Source: Mucilaginibacter sp. (GTDB taxonomy: Bacteria; Bacteroidota; Bacteroidia; Sphingobacteriales; Sphingobacteriaceae). From it: a DNA stretch of 64,000 bases. Location of the stretch: contig NZ_JAQBOC010000076.1 in assembly GCF_028288225.1 (NCBI RefSeq), positions 62,001 to 126,000 on the forward strand, in the 5' to 3' direction. Positions within the stretch are counted from its first letter, which is position 1. Every line of letters begins with the position of its first letter. The position numbers and the translations under genes were made by a program. Positions 8,661-16,996 of this stretch are shown here, one piece after another. The notes under the pieces were generated by a model. The model saw only the letters and a program-made list of their open reading frames with translations. It was not told the origin of the DNA and did not search any database.

Positions 8661-9641
8661 ATGAAAAACCTTTTAAAGCTGGGGCTGATCATTCTCTTTG
8701 CGCTGCCTGTTTATTCCGGCTTTTGCCAGCGAAATTTTAAGGGCAGGGTGATCTTTTTTGATGGCAATAATAAGCCTTTGCCCAATGCACCGGTAAGGCT
8801 GGTAAATGAGGGAAGCGGAACAACTGGTACTGATGGAATATTTACAATTGCCATTAAGGACACTACCAATGTGGTGGTTTTGGAGCTGGTTAAAAGCGAT
8901 TGGTCTATTATTTACCCGGTGGGCGGAAAAGCAAAAGTTCCAAAAAGCGCAAACGAGGAAATTGAATTCTACATTGGCGATTCGCCTAAGGACATCCTGA
9001 CCAAAGCCGTTGCACGAAGCAACAATCAATTAAAAGACAGGTTAACCCAGCTTGGGGTTAAACAGGATGGGATAGAAAAAACACTGAATGCTTTTAGGGC
9101 TGAGATACAAAAAATGAGCGACATTAAACTTGCCGACCTGAAAGATGAAATTGATTTGGACAGCAAAAGAACGGATTTTTACCCCGTACTGGCATCGGCC
9201 ATTAATAACTATACCAATGAAGCAAAGGACCTAAAAGACGCTTTTAAGTTTAGTGCGATGCATGCATTTGATGATCCCCAGGCTTTCCAAATTTTAGCTG
9301 ATGCCGTTACAAGTTATAATGCCGCTTTTGAAGATATAAATAAACAGCATAGCGATTACGAGAAAAAGGTTCACGACCTATGGAATGAAACTAAAGCAAC
9401 TGAAGTAAGAGATCTATTGAACTACGCATTGGGCGAATTGCACAGCGCTAATATTTTTACCCTGAACTTGAAAATAAGGGACATTAATGAGTATAACAGG
9501 GGCAATGTTAAAGGCTCACAGAAAAAAGCTTTTAAAGAGATCATTATTCACGAGATAGAAGCTGCGGTGCTGCAATTGGAACGACGACTGCAGGAATTAG
9601 ATAAACGGTCGCAGTTTGTTTTAAATGACCTGGCCCGGTAA
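8661..9641 (+). CDS. Secreted protein with carboxypeptidase-regulatory-like domain and long helical region, unknown function
   Basis: A 326-residue protein with a signal peptide (about 1-22, GFCQ). Residues 23-108 look like a carboxypeptidase-regulatory-like beta sandwich (FKGRVIFFDGNNKPLPNAPV, then GTDGIFTIAI). Residues 110-326 are charged and mostly helical, with coiled-coil potential at the C-terminus (AAVLQLERRLQELDKRSQ). No catalytic motif is visible. It follows the three-TM protein by 11 nt and probably works with it in the envelope. Confidence 0.7.
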   Translation: MKNLLKLGLIILFALPVYSGFCQRNFKGRVIFFDGNNKPLPNAPVRLVNEGSGTTGTDGIFTIAIKDTTNVVVLELVKSDWSIIYPVGGKAKVPKSANEEIEFYIGDSPKDILTKAVARSNNQLKDRLTQLGVKQDGIEKTLNAFRAEIQKMSDIKLADLKDEIDLDSKRTDFYPVLASAINNYTNEAKDLKDAFKFSAMHAFDDPQAFQILADAVTSYNAAFEDINKQHSDYEKKVHDLWNETKATEVRDLLNYALGELHSANIFTLNLKIRDINEYNRGNVKGSQKKAFKEIIIHEIEAAVLQLERRLQELDKRSQFVLNDLAR

Positions 9642-9802
9642 ATCCACCTTAAAACGGCTCTTAAAAAGGTTATAATTATTATAATATATTATTAAAATAT
9701 AAATTTTGCTTTTTAATATATTTAACTTTAAATTTAAAAACACTTACCTACCACGTACTTTATTGTTTTTTGTGTTAAACATTTGTTTTAAACTAAATTA
9801 TC

Positions 9803-10816
9803 ATGAAGGTATCGATAAAAACAACCGGCCTGGTATTGCTATTTCTATCTTTAATATTTATCCAGATCCATTGTGGTAAAACCAAGACAAAAGAAACTAT
9901 TCCCGCCCCTACCCTTACTTCAGTCGACCCTGTTAATGGTATTGTTGGCGACCCGGTACAGGTAAATGGTTCCAATCTTCAAAATGCTGACGGCATCACA
10001 TTCAATGGGATCTCATCAAAAATAGTACAGGCCACAAATTCATCAGTAATTAGCGTGGTTCCAAATGGGGCTACTGCCGGTTTAAATAATATTGCGGTAC
10101 ATACAAGCGGGGGCACCTCCAATCAATTGCAATTTTCGGTAATTAAAAACCCCGATCATATTGACCCGCTCCCCCCTACGCTAAGCAAGGTTTTACCTGC
10201 TGCAAATTACACTGATTATCCACTTTTAATTTATGGCGATAACCTTTCGGGAGTTATTAGTTTAACTTTTAATGATAAAGATGCTGTGGTTTATACCAAT
10301 AACCAAAAGGTTGTTACAACAACTGTCCCTAAAAATTTACCCTCAGGAGCAGTTACCATTAAAATAAGAACAGTAAAAGGCACCACCTCCATTAGTTTTC
10401 AAATCCTGGGGCCGCCGCCTGCCCCTGCCGACATCAACTGGTCTATTGTAACTATTCCGCCGCCAAATTATATTCCTTCCATATCCAATCAATGGAGCTG
10501 CGGCTTATTTTCACAGGTTGATCCCCCGAACGGCAGAACGCTTGTTGATCCAGGTTCAGACCCAACAGGAACCGGCAATTTTAATATTACCGGCAGGTAT
10601 GAGTATGATTTCAATAAAGCGTCGAACTATAATTTTATCAATTATGTTGAAATTGTTAATCATACTACCAACGAAGTACTTGCGGGCCAGTTTTCATCAA
10701 AGTTTAATAATCCGTGTGTGCTGGAGATGGTTTTGATCTCGTCAAAAGATGGCACCGTGCATACCTGTACGTTTGACAGACAGAAAGATGATCCTACTTT
10801 AGTATGTGAGAAATAG
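9803..10816 (+). CDS. IPT/TIG-domain lipoprotein
   Basis: A 337-residue lipoprotein (lipobox FIQIHC, Cys24). Two IPT/TIG Ig-like domains follow: about 36-115 (PTLTSVDPVNGIVGDPVQVN) and about 125-200 (PTLSKVLPAANYTDYPLLIY). The C-terminal domain (205-337) is beta-rich, contains four cysteines and is not recognised. TIG lipoproteins in this phylum are usually surface-exposed binding proteins. Its stop codon (10814-10816) directly abuts the stop of the opposite gene at 10817, with no intergenic base. Confidence 0.75.
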   Translation: MKVSIKTTGLVLLFLSLIFIQIHCGKTKTKETIPAPTLTSVDPVNGIVGDPVQVNGSNLQNADGITFNGISSKIVQATNSSVISVVPNGATAGLNNIAVHTSGGTSNQLQFSVIKNPDHIDPLPPTLSKVLPAANYTDYPLLIYGDNLSGVISLTFNDKDAVVYTNNQKVVTTTVPKNLPSGAVTIKIRTVKGTTSISFQILGPPPAPADINWSIVTIPPPNYIPSISNQWSCGLFSQVDPPNGRTLVDPGSDPTGTGNFNITGRYEYDFNKASNYNFINYVEIVNHTTNEVLAGQFSSKFNNPCVLEMVLISSKDGTVHTCTFDRQKDDPTLVCEK

Positions 10817-11770
10817 TTAATGCTTTAAACTTATATAGCGCAAACTGATATTATAACTGTCAAAATCAGGGTAGTTTTTTCCTTTAATATTGGCGGCATA
10901 GTAAGTATTAATTAAAAAATGCCGTGAAATTTGGTACTGCACCCCGCCGCCTACCTGGGTGATATACCGGTTATAGGTCCAGCTGTCATTTTTGGTAAAT
11001 ACGGGCACATAATTAAATAAGGCAAAAAGTATGGTTTTACGGGGAATAAGGTAACTCAGGTAAACCGATACGGGCGTGTAAAATACGGCAGGCGCATTAT
11101 CCCGCTCAAAACCATACTGGGTGCTCAGCTGCGAAAAAAGGAACAGGCGCTTGCTTAGCGGCTGATTATATAAAAACTGGGCCAGGAAATAAATTTGCCT
11201 TCGCCCTAAAATATTCTCGTCCTCCGTACTTACAAAGGCAGGAAAGCTAAAGCTGCTTTGTACTGTAAAATTATAATTGTTTTTAAAGGGCCGCCACCCT
11301 ACGCGGGGACCAATGGAAGTTATGGCCCTTGCATACCTGCTATTACCCGTTGCATCTGAACCAAATACTTTAAATGGCGAACTGTTCCTGTCCTGGTCAA
11401 TGCGGCCAAAAATTGAATTTATGTTTAAGCCAACATTGAACCGGGCATTTTTAGATACGCCGTAATTTACCTGCACAGTGTTATACAAATAGGTTTGGCG
11501 TGCATTTATATCAAGCAGCTGGCCGTGGTCATCCCGGTATTTGTTTGTGGAGATAAGCGAGGTAAAAAAGTTAACTTCTATTTGCTGATAATTTATAATT
11601 ACCGATGAAACCGCCGGTATAAATGGCGTTAAGGCTAAAGAATCTTTTAACCGTTTATATTTTTCTTCCAGCTTTTTATAATGATCGTCGGCTTCGGTTT
11701 TTTTATCCTGCGCCAATGCAAAGAAAGTGATAAAATGAAGTAGCGAAATAGTCAAGATAAACGATTTCAT
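10817..11770 (-). CDS. Probable outer-membrane beta-barrel protein, unknown function
   Basis: A 317-residue protein with a signal peptide (1-20, ending LALAQ), a short charged helix (22-45) and then alternating amphipathic strands typical of an outer-membrane barrel. Examples are QTYLYNTVQVNYGVS, NFTVQSSFSFPAF and the last strand YNISLRYISLKH. The family is not recognised. It converges with the TIG lipoprotein so tightly that the two stop codons touch, which means the transcripts must overlap. Confidence 0.65.
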   Translation of the reverse strand: MKSFILTISLLHFITFFALAQDKKTEADDHYKKLEEKYKRLKDSLALTPFIPAVSSVIINYQQIEVNFFTSLISTNKYRDDHGQLLDINARQTYLYNTVQVNYGVSKNARFNVGLNINSIFGRIDQDRNSSPFKVFGSDATGNSRYARAITSIGPRVGWRPFKNNYNFTVQSSFSFPAFVSTEDENILGRRQIYFLAQFLYNQPLSKRLFLFSQLSTQYGFERDNAPAVFYTPVSVYLSYLIPRKTILFALFNYVPVFTKNDSWTYNRYITQVGGGVQYQISRHFLINTYYAANIKGKNYPDFDSYNISLRYISLKH

Positions 11771-12321
11771 AGGCTAATCAATTAAAATTATCCAAACATT
11801 TTGAAAATATTAATAAGCTGGTAGTGCGTTTTAGCTTTGGGGTAACTAAATATACATATTTTATATCTCTCAATAATACTTTACATATAATTTATTGATT
11901 AAAATATTTATTATTCAGTTAATATGCTGCGTTTAAGGTAATATTATTATATGGGAGGGTGTGTTTTTTGCTGAAATTTAGAGTTTTGGATGGTGAAATG
12001 GTTAATATTATTTAACTATTAGGATAATGTATTTGATGGGGGATTTTTTGGAGGGTTGGGGGAATATTATGGGAGTTGGGAATATAGATAGTTTGTTGAT
12101 AGTGTCGTTTGCGATGCATGGTGGTAAAAAGCAATACCACTCATTGAGTGATATTGCTTTTTAGATAAAAGATTTCCCTCCATGTGTTGATTATAAATCC
12201 AAAGCAGTCTTTTTATTGACGAAAGTCTGAGATGGATGCAATTGCAATTGATAATCAACGCTATTAAGATCTGCGTGATGGCAGCGACAGCGGCTAACTC
12301 TATATAAATCCCAATTCCCCA
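11771..12321. other. 551-bp intergenic region, AT-rich; one clear hairpin
   Basis: This lies between the start of the outer-membrane protein gene and the end of the M1 peptidase gene, both on the minus strand. I see no coding sequence. The first 250 bp are AT-rich and probably carry the promoter of the outer-membrane gene. The only clear structure is the terminator hairpin at 12126-12162. Confidence 0.6.
12126..12162. terminator. Intrinsic terminator hairpin after the M1 peptidase gene
   Basis: Perfect 11-bp arms, AAAAAGCAATA (12126-12136) and TATTGCTTTTT (12152-12162), with a second inner stem CACTCA / TGAGTG. The A and T runs at both ends let it work in either direction. It is about 160 nt downstream of the peptidase stop. 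Confidence 0.8.
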
Positions 12322-14286
12322 TCATCTCACCTCATAAACATTATTCCCAATGTTCATATCTGGATAAACCTGCTCAGGGTCAATAACCACTTTGGCAACG
12401 GCTTCATTTTTAGCGGCAGCAAAAATGTATAAACTGCTGTACTCCCAGATTTCTACCGGGAAATCCCGCCGCTCCTTTGCGCCGTTTTTATAAGTTATTT
12501 CAACTACCAGCGGCATAGCAGCTCTTTCCATATTTTCAATAGTGATCAGTGTTTTGTTATTAGCCCCGGCCTCTACCTTTGCGATCCTTTGATCGAGCTT
12601 GAAATTTTCTAAAAACATGGATTTCCAAAACCACGTGAGGTCCTCACCTGTGGAACTGTCCATACTTCTGAAAAAATCCCAGGGAGTGGGATGCTTGAAT
12701 GCCCAGTCGCTGATATATTTTCTGAAAGCGCGGTCAAACCGGTCGGGCCCGAGGATTTGGGTGCGTAACAGGGTCAACAAATAAGCCACTTTCTGGTATT
12801 GAATAGTGTATACCTGGTTGCCCGGTATGGCATCCGGGCGACTGAGGATGGGCAGTAATTTATCTGCAAACAGCGCCATCCGCGGACTGTCAATTTCTGC
12901 ATACCCAATAAACTCGCCTTTATTAAACGCTTTGGTGGCCATATTATCCATAAAAAGGTTAAACCCTTCATCCATCCATGCATATTTGCGCTCATTGCTG
13001 CCAACGGTCATCGGGAACCAGTTATGCCCCAATTCGTGATTAACTACCGCCCAGTACATATTCCCGGTATCTTTTGCCGAACAAAAAACCATGCCGGGGT
13101 ATTCCATGCCATCCAGGTTTGATGCCACATTAACCGCTTTGTTAAAAGGATATTCGTGCCACTTTTCAGAAAAATACAGCAGGGTAAATTTGATATATTC
13201 CGATGACCGCAGCCAGCTATTCTTTTTTGCAGATTCTGTGGGGTACAGGGAACTGCCCATAACACGCTTTCCGTTAAAAAGTTTAAAGCTTAAAGCTTCC
13301 CAGATGAATGATTTGGAGGCTGTCCATGCAAAATCACGGGTATTATCCATCCGGAATTTCCAGGTGCAGGTATCGGATGATGGCCTGGAAGAAGATTCCC
13401 CAACCTCTTTTGCCGACCTGATGAACACACGTTCCGTACCTTCTTTTGCAGCCTGCCAGCGTTTAAGCTGAACCGGGGTTAATACGTCTTCGGGATTCAG
13501 CAGGTCACCGGATGCTTCGACAATGTAGGATGAAGGAAGCGTAATGTTCACCCGGAAATTACCAAAGTCGAGATAAAATTCTCCATTGCCCAGGTAGGGC
13601 AGCGTGTTCCAGCCTTCCACATCGTCTAATACATACATCCTTGGGTACCATTGCGCCACCGCATAGATATTGCCGTTTTTTGTGGGCAACAGATCTGTTC
13701 TGTTCACCTGGAAATCGGCATTTTTATAATTTACCGGGAAGCGGTATTGATACTGAATGCGGAAGGTTAACTTTTGCCCGCTTTTCAGCTGTTCCGGCAG
13801 CCGCAGTTCCATCCGGGTATCATAAATATTATATTTTATTTCACCAGCTTTATCATCAGCAAGCTTTATTCCTTCAATTTCAAAGCCACCATCCGCTACC
13901 TTTTCATCCGGATTTTTGTAAAGAAATAATCCTGACAGGATCCCTTTTGAATCTTTTTTATAAACATTCTGATCCAGTTGCATCCATAAAGAAGAAAGCG
14001 CTTTGGGACTATTGTTGGTATAAGTTACGGTTGCAACTCCTTTTATCAGGTTTTCCTTGTCATCCAGGGTTGCATCTATTACATAAGCCGACTGATTTTG
14101 CCAATATGCGGGCCCCGGTTCGCCGGTGGCTGTACGATATTGGTTGCCAGGTGTGAAAATTGGGAGGGCCGGGAATAGCTCAGAAGGGTTATACCGCGAC
14201 TGGCAAAATGATGCATGACAGTTAAAAATCATTATAGCAATGGTGATAAATTTTGGCAAATTGTGAAACTTATAATTACGGCCCAT
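12322..14286 (-). CDS. Secreted M1-family metallopeptidase
   Basis: A 654-residue zinc aminopeptidase-like protein. The zinc site is complete: HELGH at about 417-421, then exactly 18 residues, then Glu in AWMDEGFN, i.e. HExxH-x18-E. The first 29 residues form a probable signal peptide (ITIAIMIFNCHASFCQ). An N-terminal beta domain of the M1 type precedes the catalytic domain. The exopeptidase GxMEN motif is not in its classical form; NLDGMEYPGMVF occupies that place. Such proteins in Bacteroidota are periplasmic or secreted peptidases of unknown specificity. The gene stands alone. Confidence 0.88.
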   Translation of the reverse strand: MGRNYKFHNLPKFITIAIMIFNCHASFCQSRYNPSELFPALPIFTPGNQYRTATGEPGPAYWQNQSAYVIDATLDDKENLIKGVATVTYTNNSPKALSSLWMQLDQNVYKKDSKGILSGLFLYKNPDEKVADGGFEIEGIKLADDKAGEIKYNIYDTRMELRLPEQLKSGQKLTFRIQYQYRFPVNYKNADFQVNRTDLLPTKNGNIYAVAQWYPRMYVLDDVEGWNTLPYLGNGEFYLDFGNFRVNITLPSSYIVEASGDLLNPEDVLTPVQLKRWQAAKEGTERVFIRSAKEVGESSSRPSSDTCTWKFRMDNTRDFAWTASKSFIWEALSFKLFNGKRVMGSSLYPTESAKKNSWLRSSEYIKFTLLYFSEKWHEYPFNKAVNVASNLDGMEYPGMVFCSAKDTGNMYWAVVNHELGHNWFPMTVGSNERKYAWMDEGFNLFMDNMATKAFNKGEFIGYAEIDSPRMALFADKLLPILSRPDAIPGNQVYTIQYQKVAYLLTLLRTQILGPDRFDRAFRKYISDWAFKHPTPWDFFRSMDSSTGEDLTWFWKSMFLENFKLDQRIAKVEAGANNKTLITIENMERAAMPLVVEITYKNGAKERRDFPVEIWEYSSLYIFAAAKNEAVAKVVIDPEQVYPDMNIGNNVYEVR

Positions 14287-14846
14287 GCCTTAAAAATACA
14301 AAATTTGTTCATACCAGAAGTATTGTTGTTATTGGGGCCTGCTACAGTAGTTGGACTGGATCTGTATTTATGTAAAATGTAGTTTAACCATTCTTTTACA
14401 ATTCGTTTAAAAAGATTAACCATTATGTAAAATTTAGTTGATTTTTAACTTTTACACAATGCACAACACTTCCCAATTTATTGCACAATTGTTTGAAACT
14501 TAAAAAGTTATGATTTTAAATGAGCAAGTTTGAAATAAATTAACGCATTTCGAAAACGAACATTTTATGAAGATATTCTACTTTCATTACCCGATTTTTT
14601 TCAATCATAGTAAGGCGATAGAGCGGTCGGCCGACGTAGACGATGGGAGAGTTGGCCGTACTGCCGCGCTGGGTTAATCCAGCGAAGCGTCGGGGCGGGG
14701 TGAGTCTATAAGCTGATATTGCGCGAGTGCATTTGCGTGAGTACCGCACGTAGGTTTACCCACCCTGTCGACGCTTCGCTCGACCTGCCCTCCATTTGCT
14801 GCACATAAGGAGGGAAGAAAAATCCTTAACTAAATATCTCAGGCAT

Positions 14847-14984
14847 TTAAGCGAATAGTGTGTCTGCACTATCATTGGTAACGCCATTTACTTTTGTGGT
14901 GTTGTCACCAACCAAACACGAGGCCTGTGGCGTGCCATCTGCTGTAATTAGCGTACGGCTGATTCTCAAATGCAAAAGCTTCAT
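14847..14984 (-). pseudogene. Possible remnant or small ORF of 45 codons
   Basis: A 45-residue open frame from ATG (14982-14984). Its C-terminal half (ASCLVGDNTTKVNGVTNDSA) reads like real protein rather than a translated repeat. There is no recognisable domain, and the upstream sequence is repeat-like. It could be the tail of a decayed surface-protein gene or chance. I am not sure. Confidence 0.2.
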
Positions 14985-15203
14985 TCAAACGCGGATTGCT
15001 CCGAAATTTATTTTGTGCAAACACTTAATGACTCTCCCGCTCAATTGCCGCGGAGGCTAGTCCTTTTTGTCTTGATACAAAAAGGACCAAAGACCGAGCA
15101 ATAGCGAGATAATGAGTGCCTTAAAAAACAAACAGCATACGAATAACATCAAGTCAGCAGAAATGCTTCTTTGCGCACAGGGCCTTTCACGCACAAATCC
15201 GTC

Positions 15204-15243
15204 AAACGGCATAGCCCTCTTGAGCACCTTAAAAAATAAACAA
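15204..15243 (+). repeat. Dispersed 40-bp repeat, copy A
   Basis: It matches 34 of 40 bases with 36106-36145 (opposite strand). A shorter, weaker match is at 60032-60060. Read in one frame it gives NGIALLSTLKNKQ here and NGVAFLNALENKQ at the other copy, so it shows up as a short conserved peptide in spurious open frames. Confidence 0.6.
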
Positions 15244-15491
15244 CCGCGAAAAAACCACGGGCTGGAATATTTTTGCCGGGATACCCTTTCTGTTTCAGAC
15301 CTTCTATGGAAAAATTTCCTATGCCCCTTGCCCGCGCTTAAGGCCATCAGTGTTGACAGATTTTTGCCGAAGCTTATCTGCTGACGGTAGACGAAAACTC
15401 AATTTCAACCATACACTACCCATCCTGGCGCGGGCATGCAGTGCCGGACTAAAGAAGTTGCGTATCTCTGCCTCCGCGTGAATTGTTTCCA

Positions 15492-16565
15492 TCACCTTAA
15501 TGTGATCTTTCTTATTATCCCACTCCTGTCAGTGAAATACAGTGCGCTTTCGTCATTGGCAAGCGCCAGCTGGTCGGCATCCACATCGGCGCTGCTGCCT
15601 GTCCCGTCGCCGCCGTCATGTGGTGGCTGCGGACCTGCCAGGTAGGTTAGCTTATTGTTGAAGATGCTTTTTATCCGGCCGTTATCGGCAACATAAATTG
15701 TACGGCTATCTTTTGTAACAACAAGGCACCTGATATTTGTAAAATCCAGATCCTTGAAAATCACGCTAAATTGGCCTGATGATGTTAATTTATAAATATG
15801 TTTGCCGCCAAACACCAGGTACTTTATGTTGTTATAGCCGCAAAAAAAGGTCCTGGTTGATGATATAAGCGTACTTTTGATTGCCAGGGCATCTTCGGCC
15901 AACAGGGACTTGCGTGGCAAGTAGGTATTATCAGTTCCGATAAGTTTATTTTTAATAATAAATTTTTCAAATACCCCAAACTCATCCTTTATGGTGCCGT
16001 CATTTGCATTCATATTTCCGCCTATCCATAAATAATCGGTATACGGATCCCGTTCCAGGGCATTATATGTCCGGTAGCCGGGTTTAAAATCGGCTGTTAA
16101 AACCTTGCCATCAGGTTTTAAGATCCATACTTTGTGGTTTGGAAGCAAATAAGAGTTTACAGTTAAAATATTTATAGTTCCATCCTTCATCACTCTTAGC
16201 CGGTGCGGGAACCTCAAAGTTTGTCCGTCGGTGCTTTTAGGGATCTTTACAGTTGACACCACATAGGAAGGGGATATTTTACGGATTGCGTTATTAAAAG
16301 TATCCGCAATATAAATGGTGCCGTCATCCGTAACATCAATACCATCGGGATAAGCAAACCTTGCGCCGTTGCCAACCCCGTCAACATAACCAACCGAACG
16401 CGCTAACCCTGCTATGGTTGTAACGACTAACGGTTGAACCGCAGCAACAGTAACAGCCAGCGGCTGATCTGCATTTTCCGGCATCTTGAAATCTGGAACG
16501 GAGTCTTTTTTACAAGCTGATATTAAAATAGCTGTGCAAGCTATCAATAGGTAATTGCGTTTCAT
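15492..16565 (-). CDS. NHL-repeat lipoprotein
   Basis: A 357-residue lipoprotein. The ATG at 16563-16565 is chosen because it begins MKRNYLLIAC with lipobox LISAC (Cys18); the frame extends 34 codons upstream without a signal. The body is an NHL-type beta-propeller with the signature GARFAYPDGIDVTDDGTIYI followed by ADTFNNAIRKI, and a closing blade YFTDRSGIIRKITLR. Such proteins bind ligands or partners at the cell surface. It is divergent from the DUF5686 gene. Confidence 0.78.
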   Translation of the reverse strand: MKRNYLLIACTAILISACKKDSVPDFKMPENADQPLAVTVAAVQPLVVTTIAGLARSVGYVDGVGNGARFAYPDGIDVTDDGTIYIADTFNNAIRKISPSYVVSTVKIPKSTDGQTLRFPHRLRVMKDGTINILTVNSYLLPNHKVWILKPDGKVLTADFKPGYRTYNALERDPYTDYLWIGGNMNANDGTIKDEFGVFEKFIIKNKLIGTDNTYLPRKSLLAEDALAIKSTLISSTRTFFCGYNNIKYLVFGGKHIYKLTSSGQFSVIFKDLDFTNIRCLVVTKDSRTIYVADNGRIKSIFNNKLTYLAGPQPPHDGGDGTGSSADVDADQLALANDESALYFTDRSGIIRKITLR

Positions 16566-16996
16566 GGCTTGGTTTTTATTATAAAATAATAAACAATTAT
16601 AAACGCGTGCAAGCAACAATGGCAGCTTGTATACTTTATTGTGATAAAATGTTACTCTCCCACGCATCGTCAGAGAGCCGCCGGTTTACGACCTGCTTCG
16701 CGGTTAACCGTCCATACTTGTCTCAAATTTTCGTTTAGATAAATTCCTTTAACTATTGCGGGCGTTCCACTTGTTCCATGCTGTTCCAACGGGTGAAATT
16801 TTGTTCCAAATGTTTCAATCGTGCGCACCGTTCACATGGAACAAACTTCAGTACGGGCTTTTATTTATGTGCAACTTCAAAAACAATACAGAATCAAAGT
16901 TTATCTTTACATTTAATTAATATCCCCTTTTTAATACTTTATGGCGTCATAAATACGTTTCTTTAGTTCGTTTTTAATATTAATTCTACATATAAC
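16566..16996. promoter_or_regulatory. Divergent promoter region with a GTTCCA array
   Basis: 431 bp between two divergent genes. It contains four direct GTTCCA words at 16764, 16773, 16783 and 16803 (steps of 9, 10 and 20 bp) and one inverted copy, TGGAAC, at 16837-16842. Near-helical phasing suggests a multi-site operator. No coding sequence is supported. Confidence 0.4.

Larger units (their letters stand above)
14287..15491. other. 1.2-kb intergenic region of repeats, no supported intact gene
   Basis: Three parts can be told apart. 14287-14530 is AT-rich and upstream of the M1 gene. 14600-14830 is GC-rich repeat sequence sharing 28/32 bases with 2270-2301 and ending in a CCCTCC / GGAGGG hairpin. 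15055-15400 holds a CCTTTTTGT-cttgat-ACAAAAAGG hairpin (about 15060-15083) and two related segments containing CCTTAAAAAA-CAAACA (about 15120 and 15226); a 40-bp stretch of it (15204-15243) recurs at 36106-36145. Open frames here look like translated repeats. A possible gene remnant at 14847-14984 is listed separately. Confidence 0.55.

Noticed and set aside
12067..12258. A 63-codon open frame on the minus strand in the 11.8-12.3 kb gap.
   Set aside because: It runs through the terminator hairpin at 12126-12162 and has no protein-like composition.
15112..15384. A 90-codon open frame on the plus strand (and its 96-codon antisense frame).
   Set aside because: It is made of dispersed repeat sequence that recurs at 36106-36145, and the recurring peptide is a by-product of the repeat.
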